64,000 bases of DNA, taken from contig NZ_CP013251.1 in the NCBI RefSeq assembly GCF_001583435.1, positions 3,547,215-3,611,214 on the forward strand. Direction: 5' to 3'. Shown here piece after piece: positions 44,842 to 54,023 of the stretch. The DNA is from Endozoicomonas montiporae CL-33. GTDB taxonomy: Bacteria; Pseudomonadota; Gammaproteobacteria; Pseudomonadales; Endozoicomonadaceae. The notes under the pieces were generated by a model, which was given only the letters and a program-made list of their open reading frames with translations, ran no database searches and had not been told where the DNA came from. The number at the start of each line of letters is the position of its first letter. Position 1 is the stretch's first letter. The translations under genes and the position numbers were made by a program.

Positions 44842-46233
44842 ATGTCGTTCTCACTCCCCTGCTTCTGCCATAAAAAAACGATTCTCATACTTGCACTCCT
44901 GATATTATCCATCACTACATCTACACTCTGTTTCGCAGGATGGAATCAGGACTGCAGACTCTCTGACCATCAGGATCAGGATAAGAAGTTAACCTCGGAT
45001 CCCTCATTAACTCACTATACGTATTACCTATGCACGGCCACCAACACCGACACCGGAGCATCGTTCGAGTACTCATTAGCTTCAGCGCAACAGACACCAA
45101 ACACAATAGTTGTCATACCAGGCAGCACTCCCTTGCCAGCGGGTTTCAGTGTTGTAGCGCTTGCCAACCCTGAAAGCGATCAATATGCAATGGTCAAAAC
45201 GAACAGACACAACGTACCTCGGGATGTTCTGGTTTCAGCTGCCATTCAAGCACAGAAATTTGCAGCAGCAGGAAACTGCGGTAATCAGGGGTTTTACACA
45301 TACAGTTTCAAATCCCCAGATAAAAAAATGCTTGAAAAAATAAAAAAATTTGCTGAAGACAACCTGAACGAAAGAAGATCAAACGATGACTGGGAAGAAA
45401 TCCCTGACAGCAACCCTATCCTCAGACGATGGCCTGAGATAAAAAAAGCCCTTCAATCCATTGTCAACAAGGCAGCAATGAGCTGGCCAGTCGTTATTTT
45501 CAGCAGTGTTTTATGGGATCAACCCATCAGACAAAGCGTTGCCAGCTTTGAGCCCAACCCAACCAACAACTTTAAGGACTGCCCTGTACAAGTCCTTGTC
45601 GATACCAATGAATTTCTCGGCGATATGCACAGACAGGGAATTACGGCCAAAAAATTTACCAGCCGCAATACCGTCAAGGAAATATCCGAAGGTTTTAATT
45701 CAGGAGTATCCACATTCCAGACAACTGGTCGTTTCATAGATTTTCTGGATGAGTCATGTCAGTGCAATACCTGTCCGGGAGATAAAGCACCTCACCCGGC
45801 TCGCTTCAGTGACTGCCTTGTTGACGTCACCATCCAAACCGATGTTATGGTGTTTGATGCATTAAGACTTACGAATAGCAACCTTAACGACTTTCTAAAT
45901 TCAGAAGTACCTCTATCTGGCTACATCGCCAAATTCAACGGCACCGCCCCCGAAGCAAAAACCAGTGTATTTAAGATAAACTCAAATACAACACTGAATA
46001 CTGCGACAGTCTTACATGCAAGCTTCTCAAATTTTGATACAGCCCCCGGCTCCAGTCGTTCAACCTGCGGCTGCCCGGAATGCCCCCCCGTTCAAACCAA
46101 CGCCTCAAAAAACAAAGGAACCATTCTGGTAGGAATAACCAATCTCGCTATCTCAGCAGCAGCAGGCGTGACCATTTGGGCAACCCTCCTGGTAGTTAGC
46201 AAAGTCAGAACCCAACTCAGGTCACATCAATAA
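44842..46233 (+). CDS. Unknown exported protein with CxCxxC motifs and C-terminal membrane anchor
   Basis: I do not recognise this 463-residue protein. Residues 1-32 are a signal peptide (TILILALLILSITTSTLCFA). The body is polar and carries two Cys clusters, SCQCNTCPGD (about residue 305) and STCGCPECPP (about 408), each of the form CxCxxC. A hydrophobic helix near the end (ITNLAISAAAGVTIWATLLV, about 430-450) followed by basic residues would anchor it in a membrane with the body outside the cytoplasm. A CxCxxC cluster also occurs in the unknown WD40-like protein at 57418. It has no operon partners. Confidence 0.65.
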   Translation: MSFSLPCFCHKKTILILALLILSITTSTLCFAGWNQDCRLSDHQDQDKKLTSDPSLTHYTYYLCTATNTDTGASFEYSLASAQQTPNTIVVIPGSTPLPAGFSVVALANPESDQYAMVKTNRHNVPRDVLVSAAIQAQKFAAAGNCGNQGFYTYSFKSPDKKMLEKIKKFAEDNLNERRSNDDWEEIPDSNPILRRWPEIKKALQSIVNKAAMSWPVVIFSSVLWDQPIRQSVASFEPNPTNNFKDCPVQVLVDTNEFLGDMHRQGITAKKFTSRNTVKEISEGFNSGVSTFQTTGRFIDFLDESCQCNTCPGDKAPHPARFSDCLVDVTIQTDVMVFDALRLTNSNLNDFLNSEVPLSGYIAKFNGTAPEAKTSVFKINSNTTLNTATVLHASFSNFDTAPGSSRSTCGCPECPPVQTNASKNKGTILVGITNLAISAAAGVTIWATLLVVSKVRTQLRSHQ

Positions 46234-46268
46234 CAAAAAAGCGCCTAACTGCTTCAGCGCCTTACCAA

Positions 46269-47000
46269 TTAATAAGCCGCAGCCACCCCACGCTTAACAA
46301 ACTCTGCTTTGATTGCGTCAAGCTGCTCCGTCGTCGGTGGCGTCACTGACTCCAGCTCATAAGTATCATTAAGCAAATCCCATTTATGCACCCCAAGCGA
46401 GTGATAAGGCAAAATCTCGACCTTTTCGACATTTCTCATAGGCGCAATAAACTCGGCCATTCTGGCAGCGTATTGAGGGTCAACTGTATACCCTTCCACA
46501 ACCACGTAGCGAATCCAGACCGGCTTGTTAATCTCGTGCAGATACCGGGCAAAATTCAGCGGGTGACGATTGGTGACATACGTCAGTTTCTGATGCATGT
46601 CTTCATCAATCTGCTTCAGATCCAGCAATACCAGATCCGTATTCGACAGAAGTCGTTCAACTGGTTCGGTAATGGTTTTGGTAAAGCCATTGCTGTCCAG
46701 ACAGGTATGAATGCCTGCCTTTCGACACTCGGCAAACAGGTCTGCCACAAATTCTGCCTGAATCAGGGGTTCACCGCCTGTAACCGTCACCCCGCCGGAC
46801 AGAAAATTTCTGACCTTGTAAATATCCTGAAACACTTCTTCATGGCTTTTTATTTCGCCACCTTTACGCAAATCCCAGGTGTCCCGGTTATGACAATAAC
46901 GGCAGCGCATATGACATCCCTGCATAAACACCACATAGCGAATACCCGGCCCGTCAACGGTGCCAAACGAGTCCTGAGAATGAACACGACCTAAAGACAT
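46269..47000 (-). CDS. pflA: Pyruvate formate-lyase activating enzyme
   Basis: A 243-residue radical SAM protein. The FeS motif MQGCHMRCRYCHNRDTW (CxxxCxxC, residues ~29-36) and GGVTVTGGEPLIQAEF are diagnostic, and VLLDLKQIDEDMHQKLT and ILPYHSLGVHKW match PflA. It installs the glycyl radical on PflB under anaerobic conditions. It lies 84 bp downstream of pflB on the same strand, with a hairpin terminator between, so part of pflB transcription probably reads through. Confidence 0.95.
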   Translation of the reverse strand: MSLGRVHSQDSFGTVDGPGIRYVVFMQGCHMRCRYCHNRDTWDLRKGGEIKSHEEVFQDIYKVRNFLSGGVTVTGGEPLIQAEFVADLFAECRKAGIHTCLDSNGFTKTITEPVERLLSNTDLVLLDLKQIDEDMHQKLTYVTNRHPLNFARYLHEINKPVWIRYVVVEGYTVDPQYAARMAEFIAPMRNVEKVEILPYHSLGVHKWDLLNDTYELESVTPPTTEQLDAIKAEFVKRGVAAAY

Positions 47001-47022
47001 AATTTTTCACTTCTTTTAATAC

Positions 47023-47053
47023 AAAAAAGGCCGACATATCGCCGGCCTTTTTC
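47023..47053. terminator. Hairpin with T tract between pflB and pflA
   Basis: AAAAAAGGCCG and CGGCCTTTTT pair across a short loop, with T/A runs on both sides. In the pfl direction it would reduce read-through into pflA. Confidence 0.82.
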
Positions 47054-47084
47054 AGATCACATCGCTAAGCGTCAACACTTTTCT

Positions 47085-49367
47085 TTACATGGAAGCTGTA
47101 AAGGTACGAGTGATAACGTCACGCTGCTGCTCTGGAGTCAGAGAGTTAAAGCGCACCGCGTAACCGGATACACGGATGGTCAGAGAAGGATACTTGTCCG
47201 GATTCTCTACTGCGTCTTCCAGCATTTCACGGTTCAGAACGTTAACGTTCAGGTGCTGACCACCTTCAACTTCCTGACCTTCATTGTGGAAGTAGCCATC
47301 CATCAGGCCGACCAGGTTGCGACGACGACTGCCTTCATCCTTACCCAGCGCTTTAGGCACGATGGAGAAGGTGTAGGAAATACCGTCTTTCGCGTAAGCA
47401 AATGGCAGCTTGGCAACAGAGCTCAGGGAGGCAATCGCACCGCTGGTGTCACGACCGTGCATTGGGTTTGCACCCGGACCGAACGGCTGACCTGCACGAC
47501 GACCGTCTGGTGTGTTACCGGTCTTCTTACCATATACCACGTTGGAGGTGATGGTCAGGATAGACTGAGTCGGAATCGCTTCACGGTACATGTCGTTGGA
47601 CGCGATTTTAGTCATGAATCGCTCAACCAGATCGCAGGCAATGGCGTCTACACGCTCATCGTTGTTACCAAACTTCGGATAGTCACCATCGATTTCGAAG
47701 TCAGTCGCAATACCGTTTTCATCACGAACCGGCTTAACAGTCGCGTACTTGATCGCCGCCAGAGAGTCAGCCGCAACGGACAGACCGGCAATACCACAAG
47801 CCATGGTACGTACTACGTCACGATCGTGCAGCGCCATCAGGGAGGCTTCGTAGGAGTACTTGTCGTGCATGTAGTGAATGCAGTTCAGCGCGGTCACGTA
47901 TTGAGTGGCCAGCCAGTCCATGAAGCCATCCAGACGGGAGTTCACGTCTTCGTAATCCAGTACATCACTGGTAATCGCATCAGACTTTGGACCTACCAGC
48001 AGGCCGGTCTTCTCGTCAACACCGCCGTTGATCGCCAACAGCAGAGTCTTGGCCAGGTTAGCGCGGGCTCCGAAGAACTGCATCTGCTTACCCAGAACCA
48101 TTGGAGATACACAGCAGGCAATACCGTAGTCGTCGCTTTCCATGTCCGGACGCATCAGGTCGTCGTTTTCGTACTGGATAGAGCTGGTATCGATGGACAC
48201 CTTGGCGCAGTACTCTTTGAAGCCCTGTGGCAATTCTTCAGACCACAGTACAGTGATGTTTGGCTCCGGAGACGGACCCATGGTGTACAGGGTGTTCAGG
48301 AAACGGAAGCTGTTCTTGGTCACCAGAGTACGACCGTCCAGACCCATACCACCGATGGACTCAGTCGCCCAGATCGGGTCGCCGGAGAACAGATCATCAT
48401 AATCAGGCGTACGCAGGAAGCGAACCATACGCAACTTCATAACGAAGTGGTCGATCATTTCCTGAGCCTGCTCTTCAGTGATCAGGCCAGCTTTCAGGTC
48501 ACGCTCAATGTAGACGTCCAGGAAGGAAGCAACACGCCCCAGAGACATAGCAGCACCGTTCTGGGACTTAACTGCCGCCAGGTAACCGAAGTAAGTCCAC
48601 TGGATAGCTTCCTGAGCATTCTTCGCAGGAACAGAAATGTCACACTCGTACTTGGCGGCCATTTCTTTAATCTGCATCAGGGCACGGATCTGTTCCATGA
48701 TCTCTTCACGCAGCTGCAGGGTACGCTCCAGCTTCTCACCGTTTTCCAGAACCTTGTCCAGACTCTTGTGCTGAGCTTTCTTATCCTTAATCAGGAAATC
48801 GATACCGTACAGAGCAATACGACGGTAGTCACCAATAATACGACCACGGCCGTAAGCATCTGGCAGACCGGTGATTACGCCGGATTTGCGGCAAGCACGA
48901 ACGTCTGGCGTGTAAACATCAAATACGCCAGCATTGTGAGTCTTGCGGTACTCGGTAAAGATTTTCTTGACCATCGGGTCCAGCTCTTTACCGTATACCT
49001 GACAGGACGTTTCCACCATGCGGATACCGCCGTTGGCAATGATCGCGCGCTTCAGCGGTTTTTCAGTCTGCAGGCCAACGATGGTTTCCAGGTCCTTGCG
49101 GATGTAACCAGCGTCGTGAGAAGTGATGGTAGAAGGCAGGTCAGTGTCAAAATCAACCGGTGCGTGAGTACGGTTTTCCTGCTTGATGCCTTCCATAACG
49201 TCAGCCCACAGAGTATCTGTGGCCTTGGTAGCACCAGCCAGGAAGTCGTCACCACCTTCATAAGGGGTGTAGTTCTTCTGGATAAAGTCGCGAACATTTA
49301 CGCTGTTTGCCCAGTCGCCCTGAGCAAAACCTTCCCACTGGGGAATTTCGTTGACTTGAGTGCTCAT
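47085..49367 (-). CDS. pflB: Formate C-acetyltransferase (pyruvate formate-lyase)
   Basis: A 760-residue enzyme of normal length. The Cys-Cys active site is [15 protein letters not shown] (about residue 418). The glycyl radical site is [20 protein letters not shown] near the C-terminus (Gly of RVSGYAVRF, about residue 735). It splits pyruvate and CoA into acetyl-CoA and formate under anaerobic conditions. Its activase pflA follows. An FNR-like box lies about 115 bp upstream, fitting anaerobic control. Codon use is strongly biased, with long open frames on the opposite strand as a by-product. Confidence 0.97.
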   Translation of the reverse strand: MSTQVNEIPQWEGFAQGDWANSVNVRDFIQKNYTPYEGGDDFLAGATKATDTLWADVMEGIKQENRTHAPVDFDTDLPSTITSHDAGYIRKDLETIVGLQTEKPLKRAIIANGGIRMVETSCQVYGKELDPMVKKIFTEYRKTHNAGVFDVYTPDVRACRKSGVITGLPDAYGRGRIIGDYRRIALYGIDFLIKDKKAQHKSLDKVLENGEKLERTLQLREEIMEQIRALMQIKEMAAKYECDISVPAKNAQEAIQWTYFGYLAAVKSQNGAAMSLGRVASFLDVYIERDLKAGLITEEQAQEMIDHFVMKLRMVRFLRTPDYDDLFSGDPIWATESIGGMGLDGRTLVTKNSFRFLNTLYTMGPSPEPNITVLWSEELPQGFKEYCAKVSIDTSSIQYENDDLMRPDMESDDYGIACCVSPMVLGKQMQFFGARANLAKTLLLAINGGVDEKTGLLVGPKSDAITSDVLDYEDVNSRLDGFMDWLATQYVTALNCIHYMHDKYSYEASLMALHDRDVVRTMACGIAGLSVAADSLAAIKYATVKPVRDENGIATDFEIDGDYPKFGNNDERVDAIACDLVERFMTKIASNDMYREAIPTQSILTITSNVVYGKKTGNTPDGRRAGQPFGPGANPMHGRDTSGAIASLSSVAKLPFAYAKDGISYTFSIVPKALGKDEGSRRRNLVGLMDGYFHNEGQEVEGGQHLNVNVLNREMLEDAVENPDKYPSLTIRVSGYAVRFNSLTPEQQRDVITRTFTASM

Positions 49368-49481
49368 TCAGCAAGCTCCTCGTGTTTTTGAGTCAGTCAA
49401 AGTGCTGCGGAGATAATCAGATAACAGTCGTCTGTCGTGAAGGCTATGATCGAAAGGATTGAACCATCATCAGAGTGAGAG

Positions 49482-49495
49482 TTGAGCTAGGTCAA
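49482..49495. promoter_or_regulatory. FNR-like box upstream of pflB
   Basis: TTGAGCTAGGTCAA has the dyad TTGAx-N4-xTCAA of the FNR/ANR consensus (TTGAT-N4-ATCAA), with one mismatch in each half. It is 115-128 bp before the pflB start, a usual place for anaerobic activation. Inferred from sequence only. Confidence 0.55.
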
Positions 49496-49869
49496 AACTC
49501 GACATCTGCCTGTATAGTAAATTACATAATGTAAATTGCCATAAAGGAGGTTTTCAAAACACTCTTCACCAAACTTGCTGACATAGTTATAGCTGATAAC
49601 AGAAGTCCTGCCTAAACAGATTCTTCACTTAATCTCATTGCCTGCAGCCGCTTAAAATTGCTCCGGCAAACATATCCCATGTACGGTTTTTCCACTATCA
49701 GGGCTAATACCTACGCACGTACTAACTTTTTATTAACACGATCAATCAGATTCAACCAGCCTGCAACCATCAGCCACATTTTCAGCTCACTGCATTCTTA
49801 ATTGCCGTTCTTCCCTAAAAGTAAAATCAATATAATTAAATCCACTCAACAGTGATTTGCATCCTATGA
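49496..49869. other. Gene-free stretch between pflB and the IS3 element
   Basis: This 374-bp stretch holds no gene I can support. It is A+T-rich, includes a purine-rich AAAGGAGG at 49541, and ends at the IS3 left repeat. Confidence 0.4.
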
Positions 49870-49940
49870 TGGACCCCATAAACTGGACAGGTAGCTAAGT
49901 TAAGTTTTCTGGCTGTAAGATGACCCTGCAGGAGGGAATC

Positions 49941-50225
49941 ATGACAGCAAAAAGAAAACGACATAAGCCCGAATTTAAGGCACAGGTAGCACTCGAAGCC
50001 TACAAGGGCGAAAAGACCATAAACCAGCTGGCAAGCGAACACGAAGTTGCAGCCGTTCAGGTTAGCCAGTGGAAGCGACAGCTACTCCAGGGGGTTCCAG
50101 AAGTCTTCGGCAGGGCACGGCCAGAGGTAGATCCAGATGCGCTCACTGCCCCCCTGTATCAGGAGATCGGACGGCTTAAAATGGAGCTGGACTGGTTGAA
50201 AAAAAAATCTGGCAATGTCCATTGA
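49941..50225 (+). CDS. IS3-family OrfA (helix-turn-helix protein)
   Basis: From ATG 49941 (MTAKRKRHKPEFKAQVALEA), preceded by CAGGAGGG, the product has 94 residues. It is an IS3-type DNA-binding protein: the helix-turn-helix KTINQLASEHEVAAVQVSQW and a C-terminal leucine zipper (LYQEIGRLKMELDWLKKK). Near the end the A9 run (about 50203-50211) allows a -1 slip into orfB to make the OrfAB transposase. Confidence 0.88.
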   Translation: MTAKRKRHKPEFKAQVALEAYKGEKTINQLASEHEVAAVQVSQWKRQLLQGVPEVFGRARPEVDPDALTAPLYQEIGRLKMELDWLKKKSGNVH

Positions 50226-51048
50226 TGACAAACGGAGATGCATAGACCCGGATCACTCGAAGATCAGCATTCAGCGCCAATGTGAACTGGTTGGGTTAAG
50301 CAGGTCAAGCTGGTATTACCAAGCTTCTCCAGCTTTGGAAAGCCCTGAGAATCTGAATCTGATGAGGCTCATTGATGAGCAGTATACACGTACACCGTTT
50401 TACGGCAGTCGTAAGATAACTGCATGGCTGAATGAGCAGGGCTTTCCGGTCAACAGGAAGCGTATACAGCGACTTATGAGGCTGATGGGCATACAGGCTG
50501 TCGGACCAAAACCGGGCACAAGCCTGAGAAACAAAGAGCATAAGGTTTACCCGTACTTGTTGAACGGCGTTGATATTGTGAGACCCAATCAGGTCTGGAG
50601 TACTGATATTACGTACTGCCCGATGCCTCAGGGGTTTATGTATCTGGTTGCCATTATTGACTGGTACAGCCGTTACGTGGTCAGCTGGGAGCTGTCGAAC
50701 ACACTGGATGCAGACTTCTGTATTCATGCGCTGGGTCGAGCTTTGGAACAAGGTGAACCTGATATATTCAACACTGACCAAGGGTGTCAGTTTACCAGTA
50801 ATGATTTTCTGGCACCTCTTCAGGAACGGGAAATACGTATCAGCATGGACGGGAAAGGGCGAGCACTGGATAACATTTTTGTCGAGAGGCTGTGGCGCTC
50901 CGTCAAACATGAATGGCTGTACACGCATGAATTTCAGACTGTTCCAGAGCTTTATACTGGGCTGGATGAATACTTTGAGTTTTACAACACTGAACGATTA
51001 CACCAGTCGTTGAGTTATAAAACGCCTAAGGCAATTCACTTTGCATGA
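50215..51048 (+). CDS. IS3-family OrfB (DDE integrase domain)
   Basis: A 277-residue protein with the rve integrase core. The first Asp is in VWSTDITYCPMPQGFMYLVA, the second in PDIFNTDQGCQFTSNDFLAP, and the Glu in RIQ-type context ALDNIFVERLWRSVKHEWLY, given in order at about residues 130, 190 and 225. The N-terminal part SIQRQCELVGLSRSSWYYQ is the usual HTH_21 region. It is probably made as a fusion with OrfA by frameshifting. The frame is intact, so the element may be active. Confidence 0.9.
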   Translation: MSIDDKRRCIDPDHSKISIQRQCELVGLSRSSWYYQASPALESPENLNLMRLIDEQYTRTPFYGSRKITAWLNEQGFPVNRKRIQRLMRLMGIQAVGPKPGTSLRNKEHKVYPYLLNGVDIVRPNQVWSTDITYCPMPQGFMYLVAIIDWYSRYVVSWELSNTLDADFCIHALGRALEQGEPDIFNTDQGCQFTSNDFLAPLQEREIRISMDGKGRALDNIFVERLWRSVKHEWLYTHEFQTVPELYTGLDEYFEFYNTERLHQSLSYKTPKAIHFA

Positions 51049-51398
51049 GGGCTTTGGACCACTGCCAGGACTTAACTTAAATTTGTTGGTTTACTGTCTT
51101 GACAGTGGGGTCCACCATATCCTTTTCACTCATCGTATAAAGAATAATTCAGTTAAAGGATTGGTTATTAACAAACCTCTTACATTCAAAAATATTATGA
51201 AACAAATAACGTCAGAAATAATCGAACTGCTATGATTCGATTGAATCCAAATTCAACCCTGAAACATTATGCCTAAGTAATGTTAATTTTATTTAGGTAT
51301 TGTTACCTATACATGCCCTTTTGGGTATTTACTACCATCGTACAACAAATAAAGACATTAACTTAATAATCTGGGATGAATCTTAACTGGAGGCAATA

Positions 51399-51866
51399 AT
51401 GAGCAAATACATTTATGCCACTGTCTACGAGCAATTTACCGGGCTTAAACCACCAGAGCCTAAATCACATAAACCAAGACGCAGACGCGGTTATGGTCAT
51501 CCATACCGAATGCGACTTAACTTGCAGGAAGGTGAACAGGATACACAGGAAATAAACAACGAAGACGATGGCTCAATGGAAGCCGGTGATTCAATTAACA
51601 GCTTTGATCACAAGTTCGAAAAACCCAGATTTAACGACTCGTTTGAGATCACTTCAGCCAACTCCGGAATTCATTCCGAAAAAAGTATGAAGCCTCGGTC
51701 CGACAGGATCAGAAACCGAAACTATAACCGGTCAACCAAATCAATTTTCTCGAATAACGCGCCATTACAGAGCCCGTCAGAAGATAAATCAACCCGGGCA
51801 CCCAAAGTCACCTACAAGAAACGCCGTCACTTTGCTGGTCAGGGCGACAGCGTAACCGATGCCTGA
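51399..51866 (+). CDS. Unknown small basic, disordered protein
   Basis: I do not recognise this 155-residue protein. It has a strong GGAGG ribosome binding site, which supports translation. The N-terminus MSKYIYATVYEQFTGLKPPE is the only ordered-looking part. An Arg/Lys patch follows (KPRRRRGYGHPYRMR, residues 27-41), then polar low-complexity sequence rich in Asn, Ser and Lys. It has no signal peptide, helix or motif, and could be a nucleic-acid-binding or secreted protein. It stands alone between the IS3 element and mgsA. Confidence 0.55.
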   Translation: MSKYIYATVYEQFTGLKPPEPKSHKPRRRRGYGHPYRMRLNLQEGEQDTQEINNEDDGSMEAGDSINSFDHKFEKPRFNDSFEITSANSGIHSEKSMKPRSDRIRNRNYNRSTKSIFSNNAPLQSPSEDKSTRAPKVTYKKRRHFAGQGDSVTDA

Positions 51867-51968
51867 AAGCTGAAATCAACACCATCAGCTCACTGAAGAA
51901 AACAGAATTCTTTCCAGATCATTCAGTACTGGTCGAATAAGCAGGCTATTGTCCGGTCAGCTTGTTAA

Positions 51969-52009
51969 GGATATGCGTGCCCACCATTAACCGGCAGGCA
52001 CGCATATCC
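51969..52009. repeat. Perfect 13-bp stem hairpin at the mgsA 3' end
   Basis: GGATATGCGTGCC and GGCACGCATATCC form a perfect stem with a 15-nt loop. It lies 9 bp past the mgsA stop. It has no T tract on either side, so it looks like an mRNA-stabilising hairpin or bidirectional barrier rather than a classic terminator. Confidence 0.65.
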
Positions 52010-52017
52010 GAACAACA

Positions 52018-52479
52018 TCAGAATGATCTGGAACGCAGGTAACTGTCGTAATCGGGAATTCTGCGCTCGTGGCTCGCCTTCATCATGGGCGATGAAAAAA
52101 CAAAGTCGGCAGAACTTTCGTTACAGGCTACGGGGATATTCCACACCGCTGCAATACGCAGCAAAGCCTTTACATCCGGATCGTGAGGCTGAGACTCAAA
52201 CGGATCCCAGAAAAACACCAGCAAATCCAGCTTGCTCTCGGAAATCAGAGCGCCTATCTGCTGATCACCCCCCAATGGACCACTGATAAATTTATGAATG
52301 GGCAAACCGAGATGGCGCTCCAATAAAGCGCCAGTCGTACCGGTTGCAAATAATTCATGATTCACCAGTTCCTCTTTGTGACGCATCGCCCAGCTTATCA
52401 GCTCATCTTTTTTGTTGTCGTGAGCAACCAGCGCAATGCTTTTTTTCACTGGAACCTTATGACTCTTGTATTCCATCAA
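52018..52479 (-). CDS. mgsA: Methylglyoxal synthase
   Basis: A 153-residue enzyme. [20 protein letters not shown] starts the domain. [20 protein letters not shown] holds the phosphate site, [14 protein letters not shown] the catalytic Asp, and [20 protein letters not shown] the second conserved Asp/His set. It converts dihydroxyacetone phosphate into methylglyoxal, a bypass used when phosphate is limiting. Length and motifs match E. coli MgsA. It is monocistronic. Confidence 0.95.
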   Translation of the reverse strand: MMEYKSHKVPVKKSIALVAHDNKKDELISWAMRHKEELVNHELFATGTTGALLERHLGLPIHKFISGPLGGDQQIGALISESKLDLLVFFWDPFESQPHDPDVKALLRIAAVWNIPVACNESSADFVFSSPMMKASHERRIPDYDSYLRSRSF

Positions 52480-52630
52480 TCAACCTGAATACTCGTTGAA
52501 AAAAACATGTTTTACGGTTAACCCTGCCCACTGTCAATTTTAAGGGGTGAGCCAAATCAATAGAGTTTTATTTTTCCTCAATATAACCAATCAATCAGAT
52601 TTAATTTAAAGACAATTTCCGAAAACAATA

Positions 52631-52666
52631 AAAAAATCCGGCACTCAAAAGAATGCCGGATTTTTT
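52631..52666 (-). terminator. Rho-independent terminator of the oad operon
   Basis: AAAAAATCCGGCA and TGCCGGATTTTTT form a perfect stem with A and T tracts on both sides. It lies 27 bp past the oadB stop and can also stop transcription from the other side. Confidence 0.92.
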
Positions 52667-52692
52667 ATCGATAACCGCTCGATGTAAAGTGA

Positions 52693-54003
52693 TTACATAC
52701 CGGAAAGGTATTTAATCATGACACCGGCTGCTACCGCAGAGCCAATAACACCCGCTACGTTCGGACCCATAGCGTGCATCAGCAGGAAGTTCTGCGGATT
52801 CGCTTCCAGACCCACTTTATTGGCAACACGGGCTGCCATTGGTACAGCAGAGACACCGGCAGAACCAATCAGCGGATTCACCTTATGCTTGCTGACCTTA
52901 TTCATCAGCTTCGCCATCAGCAGACCGGTCGCAGTACCAATACAGAACGCCACGATACCCAGAGTCAGAATACCCAGCGTTTCAGGCTGCAGGAACTTGT
53001 CAGCCACCAGTTTGGAACCAACCGCCAATCCCAGGAAGATCGTTACGATGTTGATCAGTGCGTTCTGAACGGTATCAGACAAGCGTTCAACCACGCCACA
53101 CTCTTTCATCAGGTTACCAAAGCAGAACATACCCAGCAGCGGTGCCGCATCTGGCAGCAACAAAGCAACCAGCACTAACAGCAGCAGAGGGAACACAATA
53201 CGTTCGGTCTTGCTGACTGCACGCAACTGCACCATGGTAATCTTACGCTCTTCCTCAGTGGTCAGCGCCTTCATAATAGGCGGCTGAATCAGAGGTACCA
53301 GAGCCATGTAAGAGTAAGCCGCTACCGCAATCGCACCCAACAGTTCCGGTGCCAGCACGCTGGACACATAGATGGCTGTCGGACCATCAGCACCACCGAT
53401 AATACCGATAGCCGCCGCATCCGCCAGGCTGAAATTCATCAGACCCAGAGAGCTCAGACCTACAGCGCCCAGCACGGTGGCAAAGATACCGAACTGCGCT
53501 GCCGCACCCAGAAACAGAGTTTTAGGGTTTGCCAGCAGAGGGCCGAAGTCCGTCATGGCACCGACACCCATGAAGATCACCAGCGGCGCAACACCGGTCG
53601 CAATCGCTACTTCATAAAAGGTATACAAGACACCGTTCGAGTAACCGAAGTCAGCCACCACGGCATTCACCACCTGCTGAACAGCAACACCCGCTTCATT
53701 ATAAAGGCTCACCAGCTCATAGGGCGTTACACCTGTCACTTCCACCTCAAGGGCTGCTGCAACAGCAGCCACCACATGAGGATGAGCGATAGACATAGCC
53801 TGCTCTATGGCAGGAAGCGCCAGACCAGCTGCCGGGATGTTCGCCATAATGCCACCAAAGCCAATCGGCACCAACAACAACGGTTCGAACTGTTTGCGGA
53901 TCGCCAGATACAGCAGGACAAAGCCCACAACAATCATGGCAAATGAACCGACATCCATATTGTACAGGCCGGAGCCGTACCAAAGGTTAAGCACCTTATC
54001 CAT
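52693..54003 (-). CDS. oadB: Sodium-pumping decarboxylase, beta subunit
   Basis: A 436-residue membrane protein with about nine hydrophobic helices. [20 protein letters not shown] contains the conserved Asp (D203 in Klebsiella OadB) of the sodium channel, and [20 protein letters not shown] is the conserved C-terminal helix. It decarboxylates carboxybiotin and exports 1-2 Na+. It is the last gene of the oadGAB operon, 20 bp after oadA. Confidence 0.95.
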   Translation of the reverse strand: MDKVLNLWYGSGLYNMDVGSFAMIVVGFVLLYLAIRKQFEPLLLVPIGFGGIMANIPAAGLALPAIEQAMSIAHPHVVAAVAAALEVEVTGVTPYELVSLYNEAGVAVQQVVNAVVADFGYSNGVLYTFYEVAIATGVAPLVIFMGVGAMTDFGPLLANPKTLFLGAAAQFGIFATVLGAVGLSSLGLMNFSLADAAAIGIIGGADGPTAIYVSSVLAPELLGAIAVAAYSYMALVPLIQPPIMKALTTEEERKITMVQLRAVSKTERIVFPLLLLVLVALLLPDAAPLLGMFCFGNLMKECGVVERLSDTVQNALINIVTIFLGLAVGSKLVADKFLQPETLGILTLGIVAFCIGTATGLLMAKLMNKVSKHKVNPLIGSAGVSAVPMAARVANKVGLEANPQNFLLMHAMGPNVAGVIGSAVAAGVMIKYLSGM

Positions 54004-54023
54004 TTTTGCTATCGCCCCCTAAA

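Larger units (their letters stand above)
49870..51114 (+). mobile_element. IS3-family insertion sequence
   Basis: A 1245-bp element. Terminal repeats are TGGACCCCATAAACTGGACAG at the left (49870) and, on the other strand, TGGACCCCACTGTCAAGACAG at the right (51114), reported here at 20-21 bp. Inside are orfA and orfB in the usual overlapping arrangement, with an A9 slippery run at about 50203-50211. The target duplication is not clear. Confidence 0.85.

Noticed and set aside
47253..49391. Long plus-strand open frame (712 codons) opposite pflB
   Set aside because: It mirrors a highly biased, certain gene (pflB); the translated text is low-complexity (Val/Arg/Gln/Thr-rich) with no domain, a typical antisense artefact.
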